Assembly: GCA_049999805.1 (NCBI GenBank)
Contig: JBNGIO010006370.1
Span: forward strand, 491,805 to 555,804
Origin: Folioceros fuciformis
Taxonomy: Eukaryota > Anthocerotophyta > Anthocerotopsida > Anthocerotales
Reading direction: 5' to 3'
Length of the DNA: 64,000 bases
In this document: piece by piece, positions 28,542 through 38,431 of the stretch
Position numbering within the stretch: position 1 is the first letter of the stretch
Layout of the letters: each line of letters starts with the position of its first letter
The notes under the pieces: model-generated
Told to the model about the DNA's origin: nothing
The model's database searches: none
What the model saw: only the letters and a program-made list of their open reading frames with translations
Position numbers and translations under genes: made by a program

Positions 28542-30779
28542 TCATTTTCTCGGCGCCCGCAAGGTTGACAAATGGTCCGAAATGAAATCAAACGCCTTCG
28601 TATCCTCTTTCGGTGTTTCAACAGGACCTGAGTTCCTCGGCATCGGATCACTGGAGAAGTCAAAGCCATCACTGTACATGTTGCTCAGCCCGGGCCCATG
28701 GCTGTTCACCATTCCTCCAACATTTCCTGCAGCTGATAAGCCACTTAGCCCGCCTGTGAGCTGTTGTGGAGGGAAAGCTGCATTCATACCACCAAGAGAC
28801 ACGAAACCAGGCATAAAGCCTTGCTGCAACATGGGATTAGGGCCGGGTACCAAAGGACGAGGAATACCCCTTGAATACATGTTCATGAGCATGAGCTGTT
28901 GTTGGAGTACTGCTCCAGCTGCATAATTAGGCACCGGCATGTTGGCGTGAGAGAGAACAGGCACATCTGGCAGATTTGACGGGAAGCCGCCACTGCTCCC
29001 AGCCAGGGAAGGCTGGGACTGTTGATAAGGTTGATTTGTATGAAATTGATGCGACGAACTGCTACCATTCTGAGCACCATTGGCAGCCAAACCTGCCATC
29101 AGATTGGCGAGCCCGTCTACAGCCTCAGATCTTCCCGCTGCTGATTCTGTGGTGTTCAAAGAAAGTCCTGCAAAGAAACTGTCGTCATCTTTACTTTCCA
29201 AACCTGACGCAGCGCCATTCAAGGAGATTCGGCCATCGGCAGCCTCCATGCCAGCAAACAAATCTGCCGCGGCAGGTTCCGGGTTAGTATCCTTCACGGG
29301 GTGGACAGCCATTCCGGCAAATGGGTCTGAGCCTTCTAGGTCAGCGTCATCCTGAAATGTAGCCGACCAGTCGCTGCTGCCTAGCATGTCACTTGGCTCT
29401 GCCCCATCTGCTTGTTTCTGCTGCAATTCATCTCGGACAGCAGACTCATCCTTTGTGACATCAGCGTTTCCAGAGAAATCCCAGTCATTGGTGTCCAAAA
29501 GGTCTGGCAGCGGGGCAGCAACAACCGGTGCAGGAGCAACAGTTGCCACACCCGGGGGAGGCGGGGGAGGAGGCAGCTTGAGATTAACTCCCCTCCCATC
29601 TTCTGACCCGCTGTCATCTTGTGAAACACCTAGTAGATCCAGCACCTTCTTGGTCTTCTCCCTCAGCGACAGCTGTGGAGATTTGAGGCATTCCTTCACG
29701 ATACTGCTATCGTCCTCGAACAGTTCCGCAACTTTACCAAACGTCTTGACCTCCCTTTGTCTCAGTAGAGCTTCTAACACACACAAAGCTTTCAACCGGA
29801 CCTGCCACGAGTGCGCTTGCAGCTTCCTTTCCAACGCATTGCAAAGATTGAGGGCATCTAGCTTCGCTGCATCTGCAAGGAACGCCTGCAGGGCATCCCG
29901 TGTAGGGTGCAGACGCACACCCCCAGCCGCAGTGATGGTGTCTAAAAGCCTTTCCTCTTGCGTGCTCGCTCTCCTCTCAGTCGACCCTTCCCTCCCACCG
30001 CTCACCTTGGCATCACGCTCCGACGTGGAAGCCCGTGGATTCTCCGACTCCTGAGCACCAGCCACCTCCTTGGGATCGTACTTGTCATATTTGTCCCTAT
30101 CACGGTCTCGCTCACGGAGCGCAGTAAGGGACCGTCTCAACCCTGTAGTAGACCCACGATGGCCCCCACCGGAGCTGCTCATGTAACCAGACGGAACGTC
30201 TACACCCTGTCCTCCAGTCACCATGTTGATCCCCTTCATCAAAGAAGCACTTCCAAACCCGATCATCCCTCCGAGTATGGTCTTGGGAGTGTCATCGGAG
30301 GGACGGTCCACGGGGGTGTTACCAAACCCCTGAATCCTCCTCCCAGCAGCTCCCGCCTCCTCTGGACTCGCTCCCGGTCGATCCTCGGCAAACAGAGCAA
30401 CAAGAGCTTCTTGAGCGGTCTCCCTTACGGCCTTGTTCAGAGAATCACCTTTCAGAGCATCCATCTGGCCCCTGTAGTGCACTAACTGCCGCACTGTGCC
30501 ACCCTGCCTCTGCATCTCCCTCTTGAAATCCACTCCCCCCTTCGGCGCCGCGAACTTGATCAGCCGCAGCACCTTCTGCTTTACCACGGGGCTCTTATGC
30601 TCCAGCCGCTTCATCATGTACAACACCATCTCCTTCACCACATCCGAAGACGCAGATCGCAGTGTGGAACACACCTCCTCCAGCCGATACACCGCAGCAA
30701 TCTTATCATCCTCCGTGGTCACACTATCCACCATGCGACTCCGTCGGTAGGCCTCCACGGCCCGCACGCTGGCCTCCAT
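28542..30779 (-). CDS. MTV1: ENTH/VHS-domain protein, tepsin / MTV1-like (AP-4-associated)
   Basis: Plant MTV1, the homologue of animal tepsin, is a trans-Golgi adaptor accessory protein that works with AP-4 and clathrin in sorting to the vacuole. The 745-residue ORF starts with an ENTH-like helical domain (residues about 1-135, including YRLEEVCSTL and KQKVLRLIKFAAPKG), then a linker with a charged RERDRDRDKYDKYDP stretch. A second VHS-like helical domain lies at about 275-395 (ALERKLQAHSWQVRLKALCV). A proline run, Asp-Trp motifs (NDWDFS, SDWSATF) and three FAG motifs follow (DPFAGMAV, LFAGMEA, FFAGLSL), resembling the LFxG(M/L)x(L/V) AP-4 beta-binding motif of tepsin. The C-terminus, KAFDFISDHL, resembles the AP-4 epsilon-binding motif. 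No intron is needed. Function is inferred from domain order and motifs. Confidence 0.85.
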   Translation of the reverse strand: MEASVRAVEAYRRSRMVDSVTTEDDKIAAVYRLEEVCSTLRSASSDVVKEMVLYMMKRLEHKSPVVKQKVLRLIKFAAPKGGVDFKREMQRQGGTVRQLVHYRGQMDALKGDSLNKAVRETAQEALVALFAEDRPGASPEEAGAAGRRIQGFGNTPVDRPSDDTPKTILGGMIGFGSASLMKGINMVTGGQGVDVPSGYMSSSGGGHRGSTTGLRRSLTALRERDRDRDKYDKYDPKEVAGAQESENPRASTSERDAKVSGGREGSTERRASTQEERLLDTITAAGGVRLHPTRDALQAFLADAAKLDALNLCNALERKLQAHSWQVRLKALCVLEALLRQREVKTFGKVAELFEDDSSIVKECLKSPQLSLREKTKKVLDLLGVSQDDSGSEDGRGVNLKLPPPPPPPGVATVAPAPVVAAPLPDLLDTNDWDFSGNADVTKDESAVRDELQQKQADGAEPSDMLGSSDWSATFQDDADLEGSDPFAGMAVHPVKDTNPEPAAADLFAGMEAADGRISLNGAASGLESKDDDSFFAGLSLNTTESAAGRSEAVDGLANLMAGLAANGAQNGSSSSHQFHTNQPYQQSQPSLAGSSGGFPSNLPDVPVLSHANMPVPNYAAGAVLQQQLMLMNMYSRGIPRPLVPGPNPMLQQGFMPGFVSLGGMNAAFPPQQLTGGLSGLSAAGNVGGMVNSHGPGLSNMYSDGFDFSSDPMPRNSGPVETPKEDTKAFDFISDHLSTLRAPRK

Positions 30780-31309
30780 TGAAGCAGGTCACTGCACCAG
30801 TGCAGGCCACAACAATCAGATCCCGACAGCCACTTCCGGCAAAGAAGGCCAGATCCGCACACTCTCACAAGCCTAATCTGTGCAACCTCCCGCACTCAGC
30901 TGAGCAGATCGCCACAACAAGCTGCAGCTGGCAGGACACTCAGATCCGACGTTCACATCCGCCAAAACAGCCACGAGAAACACTGACCTGTGTGAACCAG
31001 CCCAAGAAGACGGCAGCCAGGAGAAGACTGGAAAGACGCTGGAGCCGCCGCGGCCTGTCGTCTCCAGTACGCAGCGACTAAAGGCTATGCTACGCGACCA
31101 CAGACCACGACACCTTCTCCCCTTCCGTTGTCAAGCAGCCTACCAGTTGTTTTCGTTTCCTGTTGAAGAAAATGCTAGAACCGACCCTTTACTTGAGAAA
31201 ACCAAGAGAACCATCTACCTCGAGAGAAGTGAAACAAACCGCCACCAAAGCTGACCGAGCCCCCAAGGGCAACCCCCTCAACCCGCTGAGTTTAAAAATT
31301 AATCAGAGC

Positions 31310-31760
31310 ATCCAAGATATTTTTGTCCAAAAAAGAGAGGGTCTAGCTACCATTGGAGTCGTTCATATTACCTTTCCTAAAATTGATGTTCTTCCATATA
31401 TTCTATTAGCTAGGGTATGTCCATTGTAATGCAATGGAAACCCTCCATGGAAACAATGCTACAATAGAGGAAGACCAAGCCTATTTTTCTTATTGTGAAC
31501 TACCTTGATGTAATCCTTCACAAACTTGGAAAAGACCTTGTACATAACCCTATATGTCTTAACCACAAGGGGATAAAGGGAGATATAATGTGTATGGCCT
31601 GCAAAGAAGTGTACGTGTGGGTTTGGGCCGTTGAGTTCCCCTGGTGCCATCCAACCCGGGAAGTTGGGGACAACATGCTCGTAGATCAAGGTCCCTGTGG
31701 ATTTGATACAACCATGCTTGCAGATCCAAGTATGTGTGGGTTTCATACAACCATGTTTGC
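31310..31760 (-). mobile_element. Composite relic of the dispersed repeat
   Basis: The minus strand encodes YEHVVPNFPGWMAPGEL and KVFSKFVKDYIKVVHNKKN, matching the plus-strand relic at 13500-13720. Its left part (31310-31545) matches 27290-27590 on the plus strand. The opposite orientations of the two parts suggest rearrangement. Confidence 0.45.
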
Positions 31761-31830
31761 AACATAAGCTTGTTTTGCCTAGATAAGGAAAGGGTCAGCC
31801 ACTAGAGAAACATCATGAGAGAGCCAACGA

Positions 31831-32057
31831 CCTCCTTGACCAATGATGACATGACATCACATGTAGCATCTTGAAGAGCAGAAATTGATCGCCTTGGTCA
31901 ATGATGTCATGTTGGTCAATGATGACATGACATCACACGTAGCATCTTGAAGGGCAGAAACTGATCACCTTGGCCAATGAAGACATGACATCACATGTAG
32001 CATCTTGAAGAGCGGAAACCGGCCTCCTTGGCCAATAAAGACATGATATCACACATA
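31831..32057 (+). repeat. Tandem repeat, about 57-65-bp unit, four copies
   Basis: Each unit contains CCAATGATGACATGACATCA and GTAGCATCTTGAAGAGC(A/G)G. Unit length varies through a small internal duplication in the second copy. Confidence 0.8.
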
Positions 32058-32277
32058 TCAATATGTTGTCACGCATACGTAGTTCATTAGTTAACAATAC
32101 TCACACCACACCACATTATATACACATTAAACATTGCACGATGATGGTGCTACAGCTCTATAAAAATGAAGTGTTTACTTCCTTCAGACACCACAAAATC
32201 TCCTCTACCTCACCTGCATCCACATTGCTTCCGTCAGACATCACAAAATCTCCTCTACTCCACCTCCATCTACACTT

Positions 32278-32345
32278 CTTAGAGCTGTAACTTCATCCAC
32301 ACTGCTTAGAGCTGTAACTTCATCCACACTTCTTAGAGCTGTACG
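32278..32345 (+). repeat. Tandem repeat, 27-bp unit
   Basis: CTTAGAGCTGTAACTTCATC with its flank starts at 32278, 32305 and 32332. A duplicated CAGACATCACAAAATCTCCT block lies just to the left. Confidence 0.8.
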
Positions 32346-32738
32346 TTGGCTTCTCAAATCCTCAATCGGGTCACATGATCTTGCACATTGCGCACACGCA
32401 CACGCACACTTGAACCGGATTTCCAATAAGAGAATGCTCTCTCAACAGAAAGCCTATTCTAGAAAGCAAGAAAATACAAGCTTACAATTATAGCGGACAC
32501 GGCTGAGGTAGGCTTATATGCCTACTACTTGAGACTTGTTGCAGCCACATCCACACATCTAGTTGACTTCATATTATATTATATTTTCTAATCATATTCA
32601 TTAAATATTTATTAATTACCATTAACTCCATTCATTAGCATCACTTAATTATTAACTAATTAGTATTTGCATGCATCTAAACAACAGCACACAATCATGC
32701 TTGACATTAGGGCATTGAAGTCAAGTGCTCCTTGCCCT

Positions 32739-32863
32739 AGTCCACTAGCATTGTCTACACCATGGTGTAGAGTAAGAGTATGCCATTAGCCAAGTGGTCC
32801 CAAGTCCACTAGCATTGCCTACACCTTGGTGTAGAGGAGTAAGAGTATGCCAATAGCCAAGTG
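32739..32863 (+). repeat. Tandem duplication, 64-bp period
   Basis: The block AGTCCACTAGCATTG(T/C)CTAC to AGTATGCCA(T/A)TAGCCAAGTG occurs at 32739 and 32803 with small differences. Confidence 0.8.
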
Positions 32864-33616
32864 ATCAGGTGGTCCCTTTTAGTCATCGTGGGCTAGTTGA
32901 CTATGAACTTAGCCATGTCTTACTTATGTATGTTGTGGCTACTCCTCTACGTTCATTCAAATGAACTCTTATGCCAAATTCACAAATGCCATGATTTCTC
33001 GCAGACACATGTACCAAGAAGGGGACTAGCCCCTAGAAAGTAGTTGCCCCAAGTATTTCATAGTATGAATTTCTTTCATCACCATACTAAGCTAAGTTTC
33101 TATAAAAGATAGAAGATGTTTATGAAATATGAAGATTTTATCTCCTACTTTATTCATTTTCACATAGCTTAGAATTTCAAAACCAAAGGTTTGGACTAAA
33201 GTAAGTGAGTTAATTGGCCAAGCCTTATAGATGTCGACCCCGACAGACAAGAGAAGAAAATAGACAAATCTACGCCACTTTTCTCAGGGAAACTAGGGAC
33301 TCATTGGAGATGCATCTCCTATCCCCCAACCAAAATGGGCCCCCAACCAAAATGGGCAGTTTTGTTGGCATTGTTCTGACAATATAAGCTTTAGTAACGT
33401 GGAAATCCAAACTGAGCTTCTTGGCCTTGAATGTTAGAGAACACATGTACACTTCCTTTGATTGCAGAGAAGATGGATGTGAACACTGCAACAGGTTGTT
33501 TTTTCCTCATAGTATAGCTCGTTGCAGCCAGAGAACTATCCTACAGGGAGACCCACATTGTCACGTGCATGCGGTGCCTTCATTACTGCTGCCGGCTGCA
33601 GTTGGAACACTGCAGC

Positions 33617-34452
33617 CTAGAGGTACTTCCTTGCCAGTGCTCGGACTCTAGTGTCGAAGTAGGCCGAAGTGATCCGAGATCCCGGCACGTACAAAGGGTT
33701 CAGCAGGATCTGCTCATTCAGTACAAAAGGAGTCCTGTTAGAAAGTGGATGATGTTTTGGATTCTCTTCCACCAAGAAGCTCATGGACAAGCCAAGACAA
33801 CCAAGCCCAGCACCTTGATGTAGAGTTCGTGAACCTCCTGGAAGAAGCTCTTGATGCCGTCTTCATTCCGCGTGTCGTGAAGCAGCATCAGTCTTGTATG
33901 TGCCAGGAGTCAAGGTAGAATGCTTTCGGAAATGTTCACGCGAAAGATAAAACAAGAATTGTAGAGTGCTACCCACCAACGAGGTGGACGCCAGAACATA
34001 GAAGGATATGGCCAGCGGAAACGTAAACAGACACAAGCAGGTCGTTGAATTTGTCCACCACTTTCAAAAACCTGTTCAGACAAATGGTCAGTGGGTCCCT
34101 AACAGGCTTCACAGCTGGGGACGGCGGCCTGCAGGAGGAACTTACATGGCGTTGGTGGTCCACACAGCATCCTGCACGATGTCCAGGGCCGCATGCAGAA
34201 TGAACTGGTGGAGATGCGTTCCCTCGTCTTTCTACAAAGGTGTAACCTGGATCATGTTAGCTGCCAGTGAATCACCACCTCCGAGCTCACCCACATCCAA
34301 TACAAAGCCACACGCTCCTGCCATGAATTTGCAAACCCTAGTCCCGCACATAGACAAGGACCCCATTGCACCTTCGGAGCAGTGCCCAATTCGCTCTCGT
34401 AAATGGGGCAGTCGTTACGGGCTACAATCACAAAGCAGGCCGTGCTGCCCAT
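33617..34452 (-). CDS. TRAPPC2: TRAPP complex subunit 2 (Sedlin / Trs20), five exons
   Basis: TRAPPC2 is a small longin-fold core subunit of the TRAPP tethering complexes, which act as GEFs for Rab/Ypt GTPases in ER-Golgi and Golgi traffic. I rebuilt five exons on the minus strand: 34452-34372, 34231-34146, 34071-34010, 33899-33814 and 33709-33617. They total 408 nt and encode 135 residues, the usual plant length. Diagnostic stretches are [67 protein letters not shown] and [10 protein letters not shown] at the C-terminus. Phases join exactly at every junction. Introns 1, 2 and 4 are GT-AG; intron 3 (34009-33900) is AT-AC of the U12 type. The start codon is 228 bp from that of the divergent ENGase gene. 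Identification is very secure. Confidence 0.95.
33900..34009 (-). other. U12-type AT-AC intron in TRAPPC2
   Basis: On the minus strand the intron starts GGCC|ATATCCTTCT, a near-perfect U12 5' splice site. It ends TACCTTGACTCCTGGCAC|ATACAAG, with a U12 branch-point match (CCTTGAC) about 10 nt before the terminal AC. Removing these 110 nt restores the conserved Ala-Gly-His-Thr-Arg-Leu reading; no GT-AG choice does. Confidence 0.9.
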
Positions 34453-34680
34453 CTGCTTCTAATTCCGCAGCACAACCAACTGCCGCAGCATGCAAGAACT
34501 CGTCACGTGCAAGAGGGGTTGCAGTACTAGAAATGCAGCTTGGGGTATCGGCTTCCAAGTCCGCAAGCACAAGCAACGGCCGCTACATGCAAGAGCCGTT
34601 TACATCGAATTCCTCAGCACAGGCAACTTTCCACAACACATACAAACTGTTAACGTATAAGAGGAGTTCCAGAACTAGTT
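34453..34680. promoter_or_regulatory. Bidirectional promoter region, TRAPPC2 / ENGase
   Basis: Only 228 bp separate the two divergent start codons, so both promoters and 5' UTRs must share this space unless 5' UTR introns extend them. No specific motif is identified. Confidence 0.5.
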
Positions 34681-37600
34681 ATGCAGCTTGGTGAGTGTGC
34701 ACGCCTTGCGGGTGCAATGTTGTCCTCCGTGTCTGCCAAATCCTCAGGCCCGATTGCGGCCGAGCCGCTGAAGACACTGAAAGAGCTTGCCGACACGACG
34801 TCAGTGAACTATGTGTTCACCAGGGGATCTGTGCCACTGGCTCCTTCAGGTCAACCAGATAGGCCCCGGCTGCTGGTCTGTCACGATTTCAAAGGAGGCT
34901 ACCAAGACGATAAGTGGGTTCAGGGGAATCACAACGGTGGAGCATACTCCCTCTGGCACTGGGACCTGATTGACGTCTTTGTCTACTTTGCGCACGATCT
35001 GGTTACGTTGCCCCCGCCTGGGTGGATCAATGCCGCACACAAGCATGGGGTGCGGGTAAGCACAAATATCGGGGAGGGAGGCAAGTGGAGGGGCAAAGTG
35101 GGCAATTGATTGGCAGGAGGTCTGAATTGTGTTTGTGGCGCAGGTTTTGGGGACCTTCATCACGGAATGGAAGGAAGGCAAAATTACGTGTGCTGAGCTG
35201 CTGGCATCGCATGCATCCGTTCGGCTATACGCCTCACGTCTTGCAGAATTGGCTTGTAGTTTGGGCTTTGATGGCTGGTTGGTACGTATCGGCAGCTTCA
35301 GATTGCTTTGTGGAGTGTTTGTTTTGAATGCATGAAGAAAGTTTTGCTTCCCTGGTTTGCAGCTTTGATAACTTCGGCTTTCTCCCCACGCACTTGCGTG
35401 ATCAGCTTGTATGTAACACATTCTTCCCTGCGTGGACCAGATAAACATCGAAAATCCGATTGAGCAGGACCAGATCCCGTTGCTGGTGGAGTTTGTCCAT
35501 CAGCTGACAGGAATGACACGTTCTCTGGTTCCTGATTCTCTGGTTATCTGGTATGAGAGAATCTCCTGTAGTGATTACCAATTTGATTGACAGGCAGAGG
35601 CAGGGGCCTCCTTCGCTTGCAGCAATGATGGATATCTGGTTGTCATGTGCTTGTCCTCTGATCACAGGTACGATGCTGTTACGATAGATGGACGGCTGGA
35701 TTGGCAGAATTGCTTGAATTTGCGGAACAAGGCATTCTTTGATGTCTGTGACGGTATTTTCACGAACTATGCATGGACGGTGCGTGCCCTTCTTGCAAGA
35801 GAACAACGCTTGTTTATTGATGTTTTTTGTGCGGGTTGAAGATGCTAGGCCAGTTCCCAAGGGCCCCCTGCTGGTGCTGACCTACTGGGTACCGGGCAGC
35901 ATGATAACCCATTGACCTCTGCCGAGCTTGCCGGTGATCGTGCCGATGATGTCTACATGGGAGTCGATGTTTTTGGAAGAAACACTTTTGGGGGTGGAGG
36001 GTTCAATGTGAGCGAGATGCCAACCTACAACAGGTTCATATGCTTGTGGAGAGTGTTCTCACTGTAAACTTCGGGCTGATGAAAAACTGCTGCTGACACA
36101 GAGTGATTACGCTCTTAAAGTAGCCCGCGGTTCAGGTGTCTCAGCCGCTCTCTTTGCTCCTGGCTGGGTGTATGAGACAGACCAAGGCCCTGATTTTCAT
36201 ACAGCACAAGACAGGTCTGTCTTTGCTTTGGATGTCGATGTGGATATTGCAAGTTCACACACACAGGAGCTACTTGGTTCATGTTACTAGCTCCCTCTTA
36301 ACGTTCTTCTCGTAGGTGGTGGGACACAATTCACGCCGTATGGCCCCCTGCTCGCCGCAATCCGGTTACACTGCCTTTCTTCTCCGACTTCGATCAAGTT
36401 ACGTGTTATTCTTTGGCTGCCTTGCTGGATGAAGCGGGGTTGGGTTTCAGGTAACTTGCGTATTTATTGCTCTACTGACAAAGTGTAGTGATTCAGGGTA
36501 TAGGGTATGCTGTGTATGATCAGGGTCGGCAAATCTCTAAATCTCCTTGGAGCAACCTGTCGTGCCAGAATTTGCAGGTTGTGCACTTTTCGCGTTCCTA
36601 TTTGCAAGTTCACGTGGGAGCAGCAACCACTGATGTGTTCTGTCGAACTGTCCAATGCTATTCAGGTGCTGTTCGACGGGTCTGTCGATGGCTCGAGACA
36701 GCCTTTGAAGACCTTTGTGAGGTCCATTGATGCAGGCAAACCTTTGTTTTGTTACTGGCTTCGCTCCAGAACGGTGTAAGGCAAGAGGTTTTGGTCCAAT
36801 TTGCATAAGCTGAGGTCCATGCTCGTTTTTTGTTGCTCCAGTCAGGAAGACAAAGCCTATTCCGGAGGCTCTTGCGTGAGCATCTCCGGGAGTATGCCTG
36901 CCAAGGATGTCTACCTGGTGAACTTCTACCGTTCAAATCTAGAGATATCGGCGGGTTCTCTTCATGTTTCCTACTCGGTATGGCAAAATCTACCCTCCCG
37001 CTTCCAGGATCATGAATTTCCGCCCGCGTATGCAGTGCAACTGGATGTCATGGCAGGTGAAGCTCAAGCTCCACTGTCAGCTCTCGCTTGCCTTGAAGTT
37101 GGAGGGCGATAAAGGTGCTATTACCACTATCTTCCTCATCGAAGAAGATGCCCCAACGGCCTGGCTCGCGAAAATAGCACATGCCTACTCTGTCAAGGCT
37201 CCTGACAACTTCTTCAGGACCGGTGCAGAGGAAGGCAATCTATGGAACGTAAGAGACTATCACCTTGATCTGGAGGCTGGCACCATCACCCATATCTACG
37301 CTCTGGTTCATGGAGAGAACTCCTATGATAAAGCTCTGAGGCAGAAGTTCCAGGACCTCTTGATCGACCCTCCACCAGAGCCTTCTCTATCCTCCACTTG
37401 TAATCCGGGGTCCTGGGTAGCTACCGCAGACGAGGATGACCCATCCTCAACTCTAGGACACGACCTCACGTATGGAGCTCTGCTGGGTCATATAAGAATC
37501 GCAAATTGGGAACTGGCAGAATGCAAGCTGCGAGCAGTGTCCTATGATTTCGAAGCCCAACACGACGTATGGTCCAGAGCCAAGCAGCTGCTCAGCATCC

Positions 37601-37884
37601 TACTGCTATGGAGGCCTGCAGGGTCAAAAGATACCCAGGGAAGCTGCCAGCCGGAACACTTCAAAATATTCACATGGGAAGAGGAAGACGAGGAGAATCC
37701 CAGCGAAGACGGAGCTGGCAAGGCCCAATTTCTCGGTGTGGCTAAGGTGAATGCCTTCTATGTCTACCACCTGCCTCTTCGGCCAAGAGCCTCGAAACTA
37801 CGCTTTGCCATGAAGCCAGTGTGTGTGTGCGGAGGGTCGGAAGATCTGCCATCTTGCCCACAAATACGTGTAACCGTTCCTTGA
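34681..37884 (+). CDS. ENGase: Cytosolic endo-beta-N-acetylglucosaminidase (GH85)
   Basis: GH85 enzymes cut the chitobiose core of N-glycans and in plants release free high-mannose glycans in the cytosol. Early exons are 34681-35055, 35144-35281, 35441-35550, 35668-35779, 35900-36007, 36102-36214, 36316-36397 and 36497-36577; later exons run to the stop at 37884, the last being a long ORF from about 36964. Conserved blocks are LLVCHDFKGGYQDDKWVQG, VFVYFAHDLVTLPPPGW, HGVRVLGTFITEWKEGK, LGFDGWL|INIEN (the NIE motif with the catalytic Glu lies just after the intron), FFDVCDGIFTNYAW, DDVYMGVDVFGRNTFGGG and SAALFAPGWVYET. The C-terminal region is the non-catalytic part, including FLGVAKVNAFYVYHLPL. 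No signal peptide is seen, in line with a cytosolic enzyme. Exon limits between 36600 and 37110 are uncertain. Confidence 0.9.
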
Positions 37885-38431
37885 ATGCCACATCATTGCC
37901 AAAGCTGTGTAAAGAGTCACCTACCGCATTAAAGCCCTGCGTTCTGCGAGACGTCACGTCTGGATGAAGCGCTAACCGTTAAGGACAGTGAGGCGTCTGT
38001 AACTGTAAACCAACCCCCGAGACGTCTGGCCGTCGACGTCCAAGGGGAAACACTGAACATAGGCAAGGCACAGCACGGTACTGCTCGGCAGTTGAGGAAT
38101 GCAGCAGTCCCGCCTGGCCAGCTGCGCTCGCCATAATCACTCTTGCCTCCTGTCGTCCTCCTCAGATCCCTGTACTACGGTACGCAACTTCCTCGAAGCA
38201 TCCCCCCATTGCTCTCCAACAGCCACATTTGCATCCTGCATCGAGAGATTGCAGCAGCAGCTGCGGCATCTGCTACCTGCAATGCACTCTGTGCTTGCCT
38301 GAAATTGCACGCATCGGCGCGCTCACCTTCCTTGCAAATCTGCAGGTTACTTGTGACAATCCTTGCGTTTGATCATTCTTCTTCTTTTTCTCAAGCTCGG
38401 GAAATTGGAGAGGACACGGGTCTCACCTGCC
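37885..38431. other. Intergenic region and 5' UTR
   Basis: No gene is supported. It spans the 3' end of the ENGase gene and the leader of the glycosyltransferase gene. Short ORFs here have no recognisable features. Confidence 0.5.

Larger units (their letters stand above)
30780..33616. other. Intergenic region with satellites and a repeat relic
   Basis: The first 300-500 bp should hold the 5' UTR and promoter of the MTV1-like gene. The rest is AT-rich with a repeat relic (31310-31760) and three short satellites (31831-32057, 32278-32345, 32739-32863). No gene is supported. Confidence 0.5.

Noticed and set aside
34008-34694. 228-aa plus-strand ORF over TRAPPC2
   Set aside because: It is antisense to conserved exons of TRAPPC2 and has no features of its own.
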